The notes under the pieces are model-generated. The model did not search any database. It had not been told where the DNA came from and saw only the letters and a list, made by a program, of their open reading frames with translations. Shown here piece by piece: positions 28,405 to 37,000 of a stretch of DNA of 42,873 nucleotides. Every line of letters begins with the position of its first letter. Position 1 is the first letter of the stretch. The position numbers and the translations under genes are program-made. This DNA is from Solidesulfovibrio magneticus (GTDB lineage Bacteria; Desulfobacterota; Desulfovibrionia; Desulfovibrionales; Desulfovibrionaceae): assembly GCA_002482565.1 (NCBI GenBank), contig DLGG01000207.1:1-42873 (forward strand), written 5' to 3'.

Positions 28405-28677
28405 CTATGCGGCCTGGGGAGCGACGCGGGGCTTTGGCCCCGGCTTGAGCGGAGCCCGGGGAGCCGGCAACAGATCGGCCGGGATGCCGTACTGAATCAA
28501 CCGGTCAATGTGAGCCTGGGGGGCGCGCTTGTCCTGGAAAATGGCGTGGACAACCGTCCGACAAATGCCCGTTGCCTCGGCCACCCCGCGCACGGTTTTG
28601 CGGTGCAGAGCCAGCCAGGCGCGCAGGCGGTCTTGACGGGTCGGGGAATTGTTGCGACAAACGTCACTAGCAATCAT
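28405..28677 (-). CDS. Small HTH regulator, Cro-like
   Basis: This encodes 90 residues from the ATG at 28677. A helix-turn-helix lies at about 14-55 (RQDRLRAWLALHRKTVRGVAE, then GICRTVVHAIFQDKRAPQ). The tail is Pro/Lys-rich. It is divergent from the CI-like gene across a 142-bp control region, the position of a Cro repressor. Open frame upstream to 28857 crosses the control region and is unlikely to be coding. Confidence 0.65.
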   Translation of the reverse strand: MIASDVCRNNSPTRQDRLRAWLALHRKTVRGVAEATGICRTVVHAIFQDKRAPQAHIDRLIQYGIPADLLPAPRAPLKPGPKPRVAPQAA

Positions 28678-28702
28678 TTTGTTTCTCGTTTTTCTGTGCG
28701 GA

Positions 28703-28723
28703 ATCAGACACCTACAATCTGAT
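28703..28723. promoter_or_regulatory. Candidate operator between cI-like and cro-like genes
   Basis: ATCAGA (28703-28708) and TCTGAT (28718-28723) form a perfect inverted repeat with 9-bp spacing, 26 bp upstream of the Cro-like start codon. A second short palindrome, GGACAGCGTCC, lies near 28764. Confidence 0.4.
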
Positions 28724-28784
28724 ATCGCGTTGGACAAAGGCCCTGCCTTCTCACCAATTACGGGGACAGCGTCCACTGATTTTT

Positions 28785-28814
28785 TCAATAGGCCAAAAAA
28801 CGGGGCAGTGTCAA
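28785..28814 (-). promoter_or_regulatory. Candidate early promoter for the Cro-like operon
   Basis: On the minus strand a perfect TTGACA (28809-28814) is followed after 18 bp by TATTGA (28785-28790). It reads toward the Cro-like gene, with a leader of about 100 nt, and its -35 box sits just before the CI-like start codon. Confidence 0.4.
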
Positions 28815-28819
28815 TTGAA

Positions 28820-29326
28820 ATGACCGATGAAGCTAAAAGTCTTTGCGCAAGTCTCATCCGTCAGCTGATAGCGGCTTATGGACTAAAAGACTCTGAATTT
28901 GGGAAAGCGCTTGGGCTGGCCCGCCAGACCATCTCCAACTACACCACGGGGAAAAGCGAACCCAACTGGTCAATATTAAATGCGATAATTGAAAAATACG
29001 ACATCAATCCCATCTGGCTCATGACGGGCCAGGGAGATATGCGTGGACGCGGCCTCCCGGCGCAGGGTCTCCCGGCACAGGGGCTGCCCTCCGAGGAACT
29101 CAATGCGGCCCTGACCCCAGCCCAGCGGGAGATGCTCACCTACAAGCGCACGATGCTCGAGCTTGGGGCGTCTCCAGACCGGATCATTGACGGCATCGAG
29201 GCCATCGCCATGGGCAAAACGACACAGCCTAAAAGCGCCCGACCCTACTCCACCGCCGAGTCTCCGGCCAATCCTGGATATAATAATGTCCATGAGCCCG
29301 GGGCTGATTTCGGCACAGGCATCTAA
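28820..29326 (+). CDS. CI-like phage repressor
   Basis: This encodes 168 residues. The N-terminal HTH (LIRQLIAAYGLKDSEFGKAL, ARQTISNYTTGKSEPNWSIL) ends in the Phage_CI_repr mark NPIWLMTGQGDM. A short duplicated LPAQG linker follows, then about 80 residues with no recognisable peptidase-like domain, so self-cleavage as in lambda CI is not evident. No Shine-Dalgarno is visible before the ATG at 28820, which may mean a leaderless message or an alternative start (GTG at 28808). It represses the divergent early operon by inference. Confidence 0.75.
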   Translation: MTDEAKSLCASLIRQLIAAYGLKDSEFGKALGLARQTISNYTTGKSEPNWSILNAIIEKYDINPIWLMTGQGDMRGRGLPAQGLPAQGLPSEELNAALTPAQREMLTYKRTMLELGASPDRIIDGIEAIAMGKTTQPKSARPYSTAESPANPGYNNVHEPGADFGTGI

Positions 29327-29351
29327 AAAACTGATCCATTAGGAGGACGCC

Positions 29352-29996
29352 ATGCCGCCGCATCGTCAAGCCCTCGACGCCAACGGGCAGCCCGTCAACC
29401 GGGCGCTCAACGCCCAGCGCCTGCTGGATCGCGGGGCCGACGAGCTGCTCGGGATCTGCCGGGGCCTGGTCGCCGACGGTGACGTCAACGAGGCCGAGAC
29501 GCGATTTTTGGTGTCGTGGCTGGAGAGCAACGCCGGCGTGGCCTGCCAGTGGCCGGGCAACGTCATCTACGCCCGGGCCTACGAGTTTTTGCGCGACGGC
29601 CGCCTCGACGCGGGCGAGCGGGCCGAGCTGCTGGAGCTGCTCTCCAGGGTCTCGGGCCACGTGGCCGGCGCGGACCAGGTGCAGGCCGCCGCCACTCCCT
29701 ACGACGACCCGCAGCCGCGCATCCAGTTTGACGAGCGCGTGTTTGTGGTGACGGGCCAGTTTGCCTACGGCAACCGGCGCGAGGTCACCGACGCCATCCA
29801 CGACCTCGGCGGCTGGGTGCGGCCCAACGTCATCCGCGACACCGACTACGTCGTGGTCGGCACCCTGGCCAGCCCGGACTGGGCCCACGCCTCCTACGGC
29901 CGCAAGATCGAGGCGGCGCTCGCCCTGCGCAGCGCCGGCGTCGGCATCCACATCGTGTCCGAGGATCATTGGGCCGAGCACCTGGTGACGGCGTGA
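29352..29996 (+). CDS. BRCT-domain protein
   Basis: This encodes 214 residues. The last about 85 residues form a BRCT domain like that of NAD-dependent DNA ligase (FVVTGQFAYGNRREVTDAIH, the GG at about 157, then YVVVGTLASPDW and a Trp near the end). The N-terminal half is helical with two acidic turns (ADGDVNEAETRF and RDGRLDAGERAE). BRCT domains bind phosphoprotein or DNA ends. There is no ligase domain. The ATG follows AGGAGGA. It is downstream of the CI-like gene and may be expressed in the lysogen. Confidence 0.8.
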   Translation: MPPHRQALDANGQPVNRALNAQRLLDRGADELLGICRGLVADGDVNEAETRFLVSWLESNAGVACQWPGNVIYARAYEFLRDGRLDAGERAELLELLSRVSGHVAGADQVQAAATPYDDPQPRIQFDERVFVVTGQFAYGNRREVTDAIHDLGGWVRPNVIRDTDYVVVGTLASPDWAHASYGRKIEAALALRSAGVGIHIVSEDHWAEHLVTA

Positions 29997-30004
29997 GCGC
30001 GAGC

Positions 30005-30331
30005 ATGGCCACGCGCGCCGTGGCCGCCGTGCTGGCCATCATGGCCCTCTCCTGGAGCGCGCCGGCCCAGGCCCAGCCCAAATGCACCACCAAAGACGGC
30101 TGGCACGTGGCCCTCACCGAGGACGTGCTGGATCAAGCCGGCCGCTACGTCGCCCAGGGCGACAAGGCGGCCTTTGCCGCCCTGATCAAGTCTGGACGGC
30201 TGCGGGCCATGAAAGGGGGCGTGCCGGTCTACCTGGAGCCGGGAGGCCGTTTCGGCCACGCCGCCATCCGCCTGCCCGGTCTGACCACGCCCGTCTGGAC
30301 GCTCACCGAGGCCCTGTCCTGCGCGCGCTGA
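30005..30331 (+). CDS. Small exported protein, unknown
   Basis: This encodes 108 residues. A signal peptide (AVAAVLAIMALSWSAPAQA) ends at about residue 22. Two Cys (near the mature N-terminus and the last few residues) could form a disulfide. The middle (LTEDVLDQAGRYVAQGDKAAF) is helical, then beta. No family is recognised. Starts are the ATG at 30005 or a GTG at 29993 that overlaps the BRCT stop; either keeps the signal peptide. It is directly followed by the nuclease gene, with overlap. Confidence 0.65.
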   Translation: MATRAVAAVLAIMALSWSAPAQAQPKCTTKDGWHVALTEDVLDQAGRYVAQGDKAAFAALIKSGRLRAMKGGVPVYLEPGGRFGHAAIRLPGLTTPVWTLTEALSCAR

Positions 30332-30813
30332 TCCTGGCCCTGGCCCTGCTGGCGGCCGCAGCGCCGGCCCTGGCCGGCCCACGGTGGACGGGACAGGTGA
30401 CCCGCGTCGTGGACGGCGACACCCTCGACGTGGCCGCCGGCGACGGCCGGACCGTGCGGGTGCGCCTCCACGCCGTCGACGCCCCGGAATCCAACCAGCC
30501 AGGCGGTCAGGCCGCGACGCACCAGGTCCGGACGTGGATCCACGAGACGGGGGGCGGCAGCGTCAAGGTCATCCCCACGGCCGTCGACCAACACGGCCGC
30601 ACCGTGGCCCGCATCGAGGCCGGCGGCGTGGATCTCGGCCGCGCCCTGGTCGGGGAGTGCTTGGTGTGGGTGGACAAGCGCTTTTGCGGCGCGTACTGCC
30701 GCGCCAATTACCTGCCGGCGGCCAAAACGTGCCGCCGCGAGAAACGCGGCCTTTGGGCTGGCAAAAAGCCCATCGCGCCGGCCGCCTGGCGCGCCGGCAA
30801 ACGCCCGCGCTAG
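30319..30813 (+). CDS. Exported staphylococcal-type nuclease (SNase fold), apparent CTG start
   Basis: About 164 residues. A hydrophobic signal peptide (LRALILALALLAAAAPALA) is followed by an SNase domain: TRVVDGDTLDVAAGDG, then VRLHAVDAPESNQPGGQAA with the catalytic Asp/Arg pattern, a GRTVARIEAGGVDL segment and the late Glu/Arg region. Such enzymes cleave DNA and RNA outside the cytoplasm. In this frame no ATG, GTG or TTG lies between 30082 and the interior of the domain, and the region before 30319 has no coding character. CTG at 30319 or 30328 would initiate; the latter overlaps the stop of the preceding gene as CTGA. The start is uncertain; the domain is clear. Confidence 0.75.
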   Translation: MRALILALALLAAAAPALAGPRWTGQVTRVVDGDTLDVAAGDGRTVRVRLHAVDAPESNQPGGQAATHQVRTWIHETGGGSVKVIPTAVDQHGRTVARIEAGGVDLGRALVGECLVWVDKRFCGAYCRANYLPAAKTCRREKRGLWAGKKPIAPAAWRAGKRPR

Positions 30814-31079
30814 CCTCGCGCCGCCCTCGGCGCATCCGCCAATTTGAGCCGCCCAGCGGCCACCAGTTGCTGCACGGTGCGCGGCCGCACACCCGGCGGC
30901 ACGTCGAGCTGCAGCCGCAGCAGCCAGGCGTAGGCGTCCAGGAGCTCCATGGCGCGCCGGCGATCCGCGTAGTCGACGTCGCGCCGAAAACGCAGGCGCA
31001 CCACGCCGTCCGGGGCCAGGTGCGCCTGGATGTCGTGGTCAACCAGCCAACGCAGGGGATCGTAGAGCGGGAGCGCCAT
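30810..31079 (-). CDS. Small phage protein, unknown
   Basis: This encodes 89 residues. Charged and mixed in structure (PLYDPLRWLVDHDIQAHLAPD, then RRRAMELLDAYAWLLRLQLD). No family is recognised. The stop overlaps the nuclease stop by 4 bp. It lies beyond the terminator at 31107-31137 from the tail genes, so it probably has its own promoter. Confidence 0.55.
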   Translation of the reverse strand: MALPLYDPLRWLVDHDIQAHLAPDGVVRLRFRRDVDYADRRRAMELLDAYAWLLRLQLDVPPGVRPRTVQQLVAAGRLKLADAPRAARG

Positions 31080-31106
31080 GGCTGGGCCTGTACCCGCCCC
31101 GCCGCC

Positions 31107-31137
31107 AAAACAAAAGCCCCGGCCGAAACCGGGGCTT
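31107..31137 (-). terminator. Rho-independent terminator of the tail module
   Basis: AAGCCCCGG (31114-31122) pairs with CCGGGGCTT (31129-31137) over a 6-nt loop; on the minus strand it is followed by TTTTGTTTT. It lies 24 bp after the stop of the last tail gene. Confidence 0.85.
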
Positions 31138-31160
31138 GATGGAGCGCACGCCGCCCGGCC

Positions 31161-31793
31161 CTACTCCGGAACAGCCGGCCAGACAATCGCCGCCTCGGTA
31201 GCGGCCACGGCCGCCGGCGTCCCGGCCGCCTCGACGGCCCGCTTGCCGGCCAGGCGCGCCGCCTCCACCGCGTCGCCGTAGGCCCACCAGGCATCGGCCA
31301 TGGCCACGATTAAGCGCGCCACAGCCTCGGGCGTCTCGGCCGTGATGCCGACCTCGCCGACCACGGCCGGATAGTCTGCGGCCAGAGCAGCAGCATCCGT
31401 GGGCAACGCCCCGGCCGCCAGCGCGACCAGGTAGGCCCGGGCCTGACCCTCCTTGCGCTGGTAGCGGGCCATCTGGGCCGAGCCGGGGGTGATAACCGCA
31501 TTGCACAGCGACTCGGCCAGGCCGTCGATACGAGCGCAAGCGGCGAGGATCAGGCCGTCCACCGCAGGCCCGGCCGGCTCCGCCACCACCCGATCAACCG
31601 CGCCCAGCGCCACGGCGTCGGCCCGGGTCAATCCGATCCGCGCCAGCCCCCCGCCGCCGACCAGCGCCCACACGCCGGCCTCGTCGTAGCCGTACTGCTC
31701 GTCCAGGAGCATTTGCAGGTGAGCCAGTGCGGCGGCATGAGTGGCCGGATCGTCCAAATACATCTGCAGGTCATGTTGCGTTGCGATCATCAT
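31161..31793 (-). CDS. Distal tail-associated protein, unknown
   Basis: This encodes 210 residues from the ATG at 31793. Ala-rich and helical (QMYLDDPATHAAALAHLQML, LAESLCNAVITPGSAQMARY); several phage tail-fibre-associated proteins have the DQMAVYREK-like pattern seen here (ARYQRKEGQARAYL). The start is coupled to the tail fibre gene (ATGATGA overlap). Being directly downstream of the fibre, it may be a chaperone or a minor tail part. Confidence 0.55.
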   Translation of the reverse strand: MMIATQHDLQMYLDDPATHAAALAHLQMLLDEQYGYDEAGVWALVGGGGLARIGLTRADAVALGAVDRVVAEPAGPAVDGLILAACARIDGLAESLCNAVITPGSAQMARYQRKEGQARAYLVALAAGALPTDAAALAADYPAVVGEVGITAETPEAVARLIVAMADAWWAYGDAVEAARLAGKRAVEAAGTPAAVAATEAAIVWPAVPE

Positions 31794-33178
31794 GTCCTCA
31801 TATCTCCTACAGGCTCCGCGACACCGCGCGCCCCAATAGTGGCGACCGCATTGACTGACCCGGTAGCCCAATACGTGCAACGAGATCCGCAATGCGTCCC
31901 AGTAGACCAGTTGCCGCCCAGCAGAGCACGATTAGGCGTGTTGTAGCCATCTCCCAGCTGTGCCGTCCGAGCGGGGTTGTACTGGGCTATCCAGGAGGCT
32001 GCGCCGACAGGTCCGCCGGCCTCAATCCCCCATTGCCACATGGCCCCACAGCAATCCTCGGCTCCACAGTGGGAGACCATGCGCCGGCCGGCCGTATCCA
32101 CATGCCCGCCCGCCGTGACAGGATCAGCCGCCCCGGAGATGTTGGTGCCCTGGTTTGCACCGTGAGACAGGGCCATAAACTCCGTTTGAGTCGGCAGCCG
32201 TTTACCGATCCTCCCGAGCCACTCCGAAAAATCGTACCCGTCAAATGCGGTGGCGGATGCGCCGTCGGCTATCGTGGCGGCATATTGGGACACCAGCGCC
32301 CCGCCGGACACCGAGGCCAAATAGATGTCCACCCATTTACCGATACCTTCCACATAGACCATGCCCTCGGGCGAGCACACGGGGCGATGATACAGATCCC
32401 ACACGCTGGCCGGCAGGATGTCGCCGGCGAGATAGCCGGATAGAGGGTGTTCGCTGATGACGCCGACATCGGCACAGAGGCAGTGGAATCCGCCGATTTT
32501 GCGGGCCGTGGCCGTGGTCTGCCCGACCGGGGTCGTTACGTTTGGCGACAGCACCACGCCGCCGGCCACCACGTACACGTAGAAATCGCGCCCGGCCCGG
32601 GCTGCCCCCGTCAGGTAATCCGTGACTCCGCCCCAGGCCGATGCCTGGGTGATATCCAGCGGCGGCACCTGCAGGCGCTGCGCCACCTCGCCGACAACCA
32701 CAGACAGGACGGCCGGCGGGGCAAGGGTGGTCCGAGCGCCTTGCCACCGATTTGTGCGGTCGTAGTGGGTGGGCAACCGAGCCGCCACTGCCTCATCTCT
32801 GGCCGCCTCGCCCGCATCCCGGGCCGCCACTGCTTCATCTCTGGCCGCCTCGCCCGCATCCCGGGCCGCCACTGCTTCATCCCGGGCCGCTCCGGACGCA
32901 TCACGAGCGACAACAGCATCCGTGGCAGCCTCGCCAGCCTGATCGGCGACCTCCTGCACGGCAAGCACCGCCGCAGCCACCTCCGCCGCGCCGACAGTGA
33001 CCTCGGCTCCCACGGCCGTCATTGCAGCGGCAGCGGCATTGATCGCCGGGATCACCTCGTTGAGCTGGTCGACCATCGCGTCCAGCTCGACGAGCGTGGT
33101 GTCCATGGCGTCGTCAAAACTGCCCGTCGTCCGGCTCGGCGGCGTGGACAGCGGCGTCAGGCTCGGTATCGTCATCAT
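31790..33178 (-). CDS. Tail fibre with DGR-like C-type lectin C-terminus
   Basis: This encodes 462 residues. An N-terminal part joins a coiled-coil repeat (three 14-residue units at about 90-132), then a middle beta region, then from about 300 a CLec/FGE-type domain (GKRLPTQTEFMALSHGANQG, CCGAMWQWG). The last about 40 residues (LLGGNWSTG..., GSR at about 434-436, IGARGV near 450) match the variable-region ends of DGR target proteins such as phage tropism determinants. This is a receptor-binding protein candidate. The TMP and tail genes are upstream; no reverse transcriptase or template repeat is in the window. The Shine-Dalgarno overlaps the stop of the preceding gene. Confidence 0.85.
   Translation of the reverse strand: MMTIPSLTPLSTPPSRTTGSFDDAMDTTLVELDAMVDQLNEVIPAINAAAAAMTAVGAEVTVGAAEVAAAVLAVQEVADQAGEAATDAVVARDASGAARDEAVAARDAGEAARDEAVAARDAGEAARDEAVAARLPTHYDRTNRWQGARTTLAPPAVLSVVVGEVAQRLQVPPLDITQASAWGGVTDYLTGAARAGRDFYVYVVAGGVVLSPNVTTPVGQTTATARKIGGFHCLCADVGVISEHPLSGYLAGDILPASVWDLYHRPVCSPEGMVYVEGIGKWVDIYLASVSGGALVSQYAATIADGASATAFDGYDFSEWLGRIGKRLPTQTEFMALSHGANQGTNISGAADPVTAGGHVDTAGRRMVSHCGAEDCCGAMWQWGIEAGGPVGAASWIAQYNPARTAQLGDGYNTPNRALLGGNWSTGTHCGSRCTYWATGSVNAVATIGARGVAEPVGDMRT
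31820..31918 (-). other. DGR-like variable region (VR) in the tail fibre gene
   Basis: About 33 codons, residues 420-453 of the tail fibre. At twelve putatively diversified positions the codon ends in C or T (for example TCT, ACT, CAT, TGC, TGC, TAT, GCT, ACC, GTC, AAT, GTC, GCC), as expected if a template has AAC or AAT there and A residues are randomised. Invariant flanks are GGNW, CGSR, W and IGARG. Confidence 0.55.
32781..32906 (-). repeat. Three-copy 42-bp tandem repeat in the tail fibre
   Basis: Three in-frame copies (32781-32822, 32823-32864, 32865-32906) encode the 14-residue unit RDAGEAARDEAVAA, a coiled-coil repeat. Copies 1 and 2 are nearly identical; copy 3 is diverged. Confidence 0.8.
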
Positions 33179-33184
33179 TCCCCC

Positions 33185-34078
33185 CTAAATGAGGCCCTGG
33201 ACCTCGAAACTGATGGTGGATTTCTGGCCGTTGGGCAGGTTCGGGTCGACCTCCGTGGCGAACCCGTACACCAACAGGGATTCCGGCTGGAAACCCGTCT
33301 CCCCGTAGGCGACAAACAAGCAGGCCAGGCCGTCGATGTCGTCCAACCGCTTTTGGATGTGGTCGATTTTCTCGGTGTCGAATGTCGCTTTGAACTTCAG
33401 GTATTTTGCCGTCTTGCCCTTGCTGAGCGAGGTATGGCCGAAATCGTTGGTGGTCACCTTGGAATAGCTGATGCGGCTGGGCGACACGTCCCAGGTGGTC
33501 TCGCCGAGATAGGCCGCCATGCCGATGGCCACCACGCCGCACTGGGCCGTGCCGCCCTCGCCGGCGTCGATGCGGATGCGCAGCTGAGAGCCGCCCCGGA
33601 CCGGGATTGACGTAAAAACGTCGCGCACAAATTCCGGGGGTGTAAAGCAGTACTCGGTGTAGGTGTAGGACGGCTTGAGCAGGGTCCACGTTTTGGTCCA
33701 AATGACCACGCCGCCCATCAGCAGATCCAACGTCAGGGTTTTGCCCCGGCAACCAAACAGCCCCACCGAATCGCACCGCGAGGCCGAGATCGTCACGTCC
33801 AGCAGCCCCACCACGCTGGTGACGGTGTTGACATATTCGTCAAACATTTTGTGGGCGTTGGTGGCTCCCCGGTCGCTCCAGGCCGGGTCCGTGCCCAGCA
33901 AATGGCTGGCCGGAGCCTCGCCGGTGGTCTCGCGCAGCGAGAGGTAGAGGCGATGGCCGGCCGCCACCATCACTGTCCGACCAGCGGGATAGGTGGTGGC
34001 GGCGGACCACTCCTCGGCGTCCGTCTCGGGCACGTTGGTCGATATCAGCGTGATGTCGCGGGGGATGACCACTTTCAT
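33185..34078 (-). CDS. Phage tail / baseplate-like protein
   Basis: This encodes 297 residues. Beta-rich throughout (ITLISTNVPETDAEEWSAAT, then KTWTLLKPSYTYTEYCFTPP and RIRIDAGEGGTAQCGVVAIG). N-terminal residues 20-60 resemble a carbohydrate-binding-type strand set found in distal tail proteins. No precise family is recognised. It starts within the end of the tape measure gene (ATGA overlap) and is followed 6 bp later by the tail fibre, so it is likely a distal tail component. Confidence 0.7.
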   Translation of the reverse strand: MKVVIPRDITLISTNVPETDAEEWSAATTYPAGRTVMVAAGHRLYLSLRETTGEAPASHLLGTDPAWSDRGATNAHKMFDEYVNTVTSVVGLLDVTISASRCDSVGLFGCRGKTLTLDLLMGGVVIWTKTWTLLKPSYTYTEYCFTPPEFVRDVFTSIPVRGGSQLRIRIDAGEGGTAQCGVVAIGMAAYLGETTWDVSPSRISYSKVTTNDFGHTSLSKGKTAKYLKFKATFDTEKIDHIQKRLDDIDGLACLFVAYGETGFQPESLLVYGFATEVDPNLPNGQKSTISFEVQGLI

Positions 34079-37000
34079 GAGGTGACCACCATGAGGCTGC
34101 CCTCCTTGGCGCCGCAGCGGGTGAGCATGGACACAACGGCCTGGGAGTTTTCGACCAGGCGCTCCTGGGTCTGGCGCAGCCGGTCGCCCTGGCGCACGAC
34201 CTCGCGGCGCAGCTCGGCCACCTCGGCGGCCAGATCGTCGCGGCCGGACACGGCCGGCGCGGCCCCGCCGAGCATCACACCCTGGATGCGCTCGGCCAAA
34301 AGCAGCAGCATGTCGGTCTGCCGCTCGGTGAGCACGGCCTCGCCGGGCTTGCCCAGGACCCACACCGAGTCCTCGCCCGGGATGCCGCCCTCGATCATGC
34401 CGCCGGTGGCGAATCCGTACTGCGTCTTGAGCGCCTGCCAGGAGTCGTAGGCAGTCTGGGACTGGTCATAGAGCGACGCAACCCCATCCGGCAATGCTGT
34501 GTGGTCATTCCACAGATCCAGAGCTCCCCCCCAATCCACGTATCCGGTGCCGTGGCCGTATTGATTCAAAAACCATCCGATATATTCAACATAATTTATT
34601 TTCCCACTTTGAATCTCCTCCAGTCGCGTTTTCCCGTCACCCTCGTAATCCGCAAACAGGTCGATGATGCCCTGCCAGCCGAGACCGGTGTCGGCAAATC
34701 CCTGGATGTATTTGGCGACGTCGGACCCCTGAAATGCTCCCAGCGTTTGGCTCCACAGCGCGTCATATTGGCTTTTCAGCTGGGCCACCTCGGCCCGGCG
34801 CAAAGCTTCCCGGGCCGCCTCGATCTGGTCGTCGGTCACGGCTTCGCCGATGCCGGACAGCTCGCCGCCGATGGCGCTGCCGGATGCGCCCAGCTGCGAC
34901 AGCATCGAGGTGACGTAGTCCACCCCGGACTGGTAGACCGACTGATCGGCCGTCGATGACCGCAAGGAGGTCAGGTAATCCTTGGCGTAGCTGGTGACGT
35001 TGGCCATGGCCTCGGTGTCGCCCGAGGCGGCCAGGGCATACTGCTCCTCGAAATACGCCTTGGAGTTGGCAGCCACGGTGGCGGCGTCGTCGGTGGTGTA
35101 CGAGTCGCCGGTGCGGATCTCGTAGATGGTGGCGTAGATGTCCTTGACCATGGCGTCGATGGCCTGGCCGATGGATTTGAGCGAGTCGATGATGTCGTCG
35201 GCCAGGTCCTCCTCGCCGGCCTGGTACCGGTCAAACAGCGCGTACAGCTCCTCGATGGCGCTTTTGGTGTTGCCGGACAGGCTGTCCAGCAGATCCGACT
35301 GCTGGCGGTAGAGGTCGGCCAGATCCGCGCGCATCCCCTCCAGGGCATCGGCCCAGTATTTGGCCAGCTCGTCGATCTGCACCTGCATCAGCTCGGCGAT
35401 GAGGTCCTCGTCGAGGCCGTCCTCGATGGCCTGGGACAGCTCGTCGGCGTAGCCGGCCACCATCTGGATGGCCTCGGCTTCCTCGTCGTAGCCGGCGATG
35501 GCCGCCTTGCGGGCGTCCAGATCGGCGCGCATGGCCCGGGTCGAGTCGGCCAGGGCGTCGGCCGTCTCCGTGATCATGTTGATGATTTCGGCCCACCCTG
35601 CCCGCTGGGTTTCCTGGAACAGCCCCTCCTCGCTGGAGCCCGGGGACCAATTAAAGGTTTTGGCCAGCTCGGCCAGGTCCAGGGCGTTTTCCTGGATGGC
35701 GATCTCGACCAGGGCTGAGGAGTCGCCCACGGCCTCGGCGTAACGCCGGTTGGCGTCACGCAATTTGTCGGCGTAGTCGGAGGCGTGTTTGGCGATGAGC
35801 GCCAGCCGCTCGGCCTCCTGGACCAGCTGCATCCGGGCGATCACGGCCGCGTCGTAGCCGGCCTCGCGGGCGTCGGCCAGCGCCCACTCGGCATCGGCGG
35901 CCAGCTGCGTTTTCTCGGCCTCGTAGTCCAGGCCCTGGGCCTTGAGCAGCCGCACGTCCAGCGACTGGCTGGCCTGCACCATGGCGTCGTTCCAGTCTGC
36001 CAGAGCGTCGGTGACGCTGTTGATGTTGGCCACCCAGCCGCTGGCTTTGCCCCAGGCCTCGAACTCGTCAACGGTCAGGCCGTCCTTGATGGCTTGGTCA
36101 AATTTCATCCAGAAATTGTCGACCGTGACCCCGGCATCCCCCAGTTTGGCGATGGCCTCGGCCGCCTTGCCCTCGTAGTAGCCCAGGTTTTCGGCATAGG
36201 CGCCGATGGTGTCGAAGACGTTGGCCGTCAGATTGGACATGATGGCGGCAAACGCATCCTCGCCACCCACGGCCCGGAGGAGATCCTCGGCGTAATCAGC
36301 GGCCAGCAGGTTTTCCAGCTGCTGGTCCGTGACGGCCAAGGCCTGGCTGCCATCGCTGGCGTTGGCGGCCAATTGGGCCAGCTGATCAGAGGTCGCTCCC
36401 ATGGACTGGGCCATGGTCATGATGGCCTGGGACGTGCCCTGTGCCGTCTCCACCGTTTTGGCCCGCAGGGTATCGATCTGGTCCTGGGTGATCTGGGCCA
36501 CGTCCCGGACCTCGTAGCCGTAGGCCGAGAACGTGCCGACCACGGAGGAGAAGGCGTCGGAGAATTCCAGGATTTGGTCTTTGTACGTCTGCCCGTCTTC
36601 AGCCAGGGCATCGAACGCGCCGCGCAGTCCCGCTTGCTCCAGCGCCTGGAACGCCAGGGCGTTGGTGCCGGCGTCAATGTACGTCCCAACCTGGTCGTTG
36701 GTGAGGTTCATCGAGGGCATCGAAAAACCCTCGAGCAGTTTGTCGACAGTGAACCCAAGGTTCTCGGCCGCGTCGGAGAATTCCTCGGCCGCGTCCTTGA
36801 ACGCCTCGGAGATCTGGCGCGTGATCGCCGGATCAGAGGCTCCTGTCCCGACCACCGAGCCATCGCTGTAAAAATCCACGCCGCTGGTGACGGTTTTGCC
36901 GCCGGCGTACTGGACGTTGTAGCCGCTGGCGACCTTTTTGATCTCCTCCTTTTGCTCCCCAAACAGCCCGGAGAGCAGCCCGACCACGCCACCGATGGCC

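Noticed and set aside
32781..32906. Short tandem repeats as a possible CRISPR array
   Set aside because: The units are contiguous, in frame and encode a coiled coil; there are no spacers, and no cas genes.
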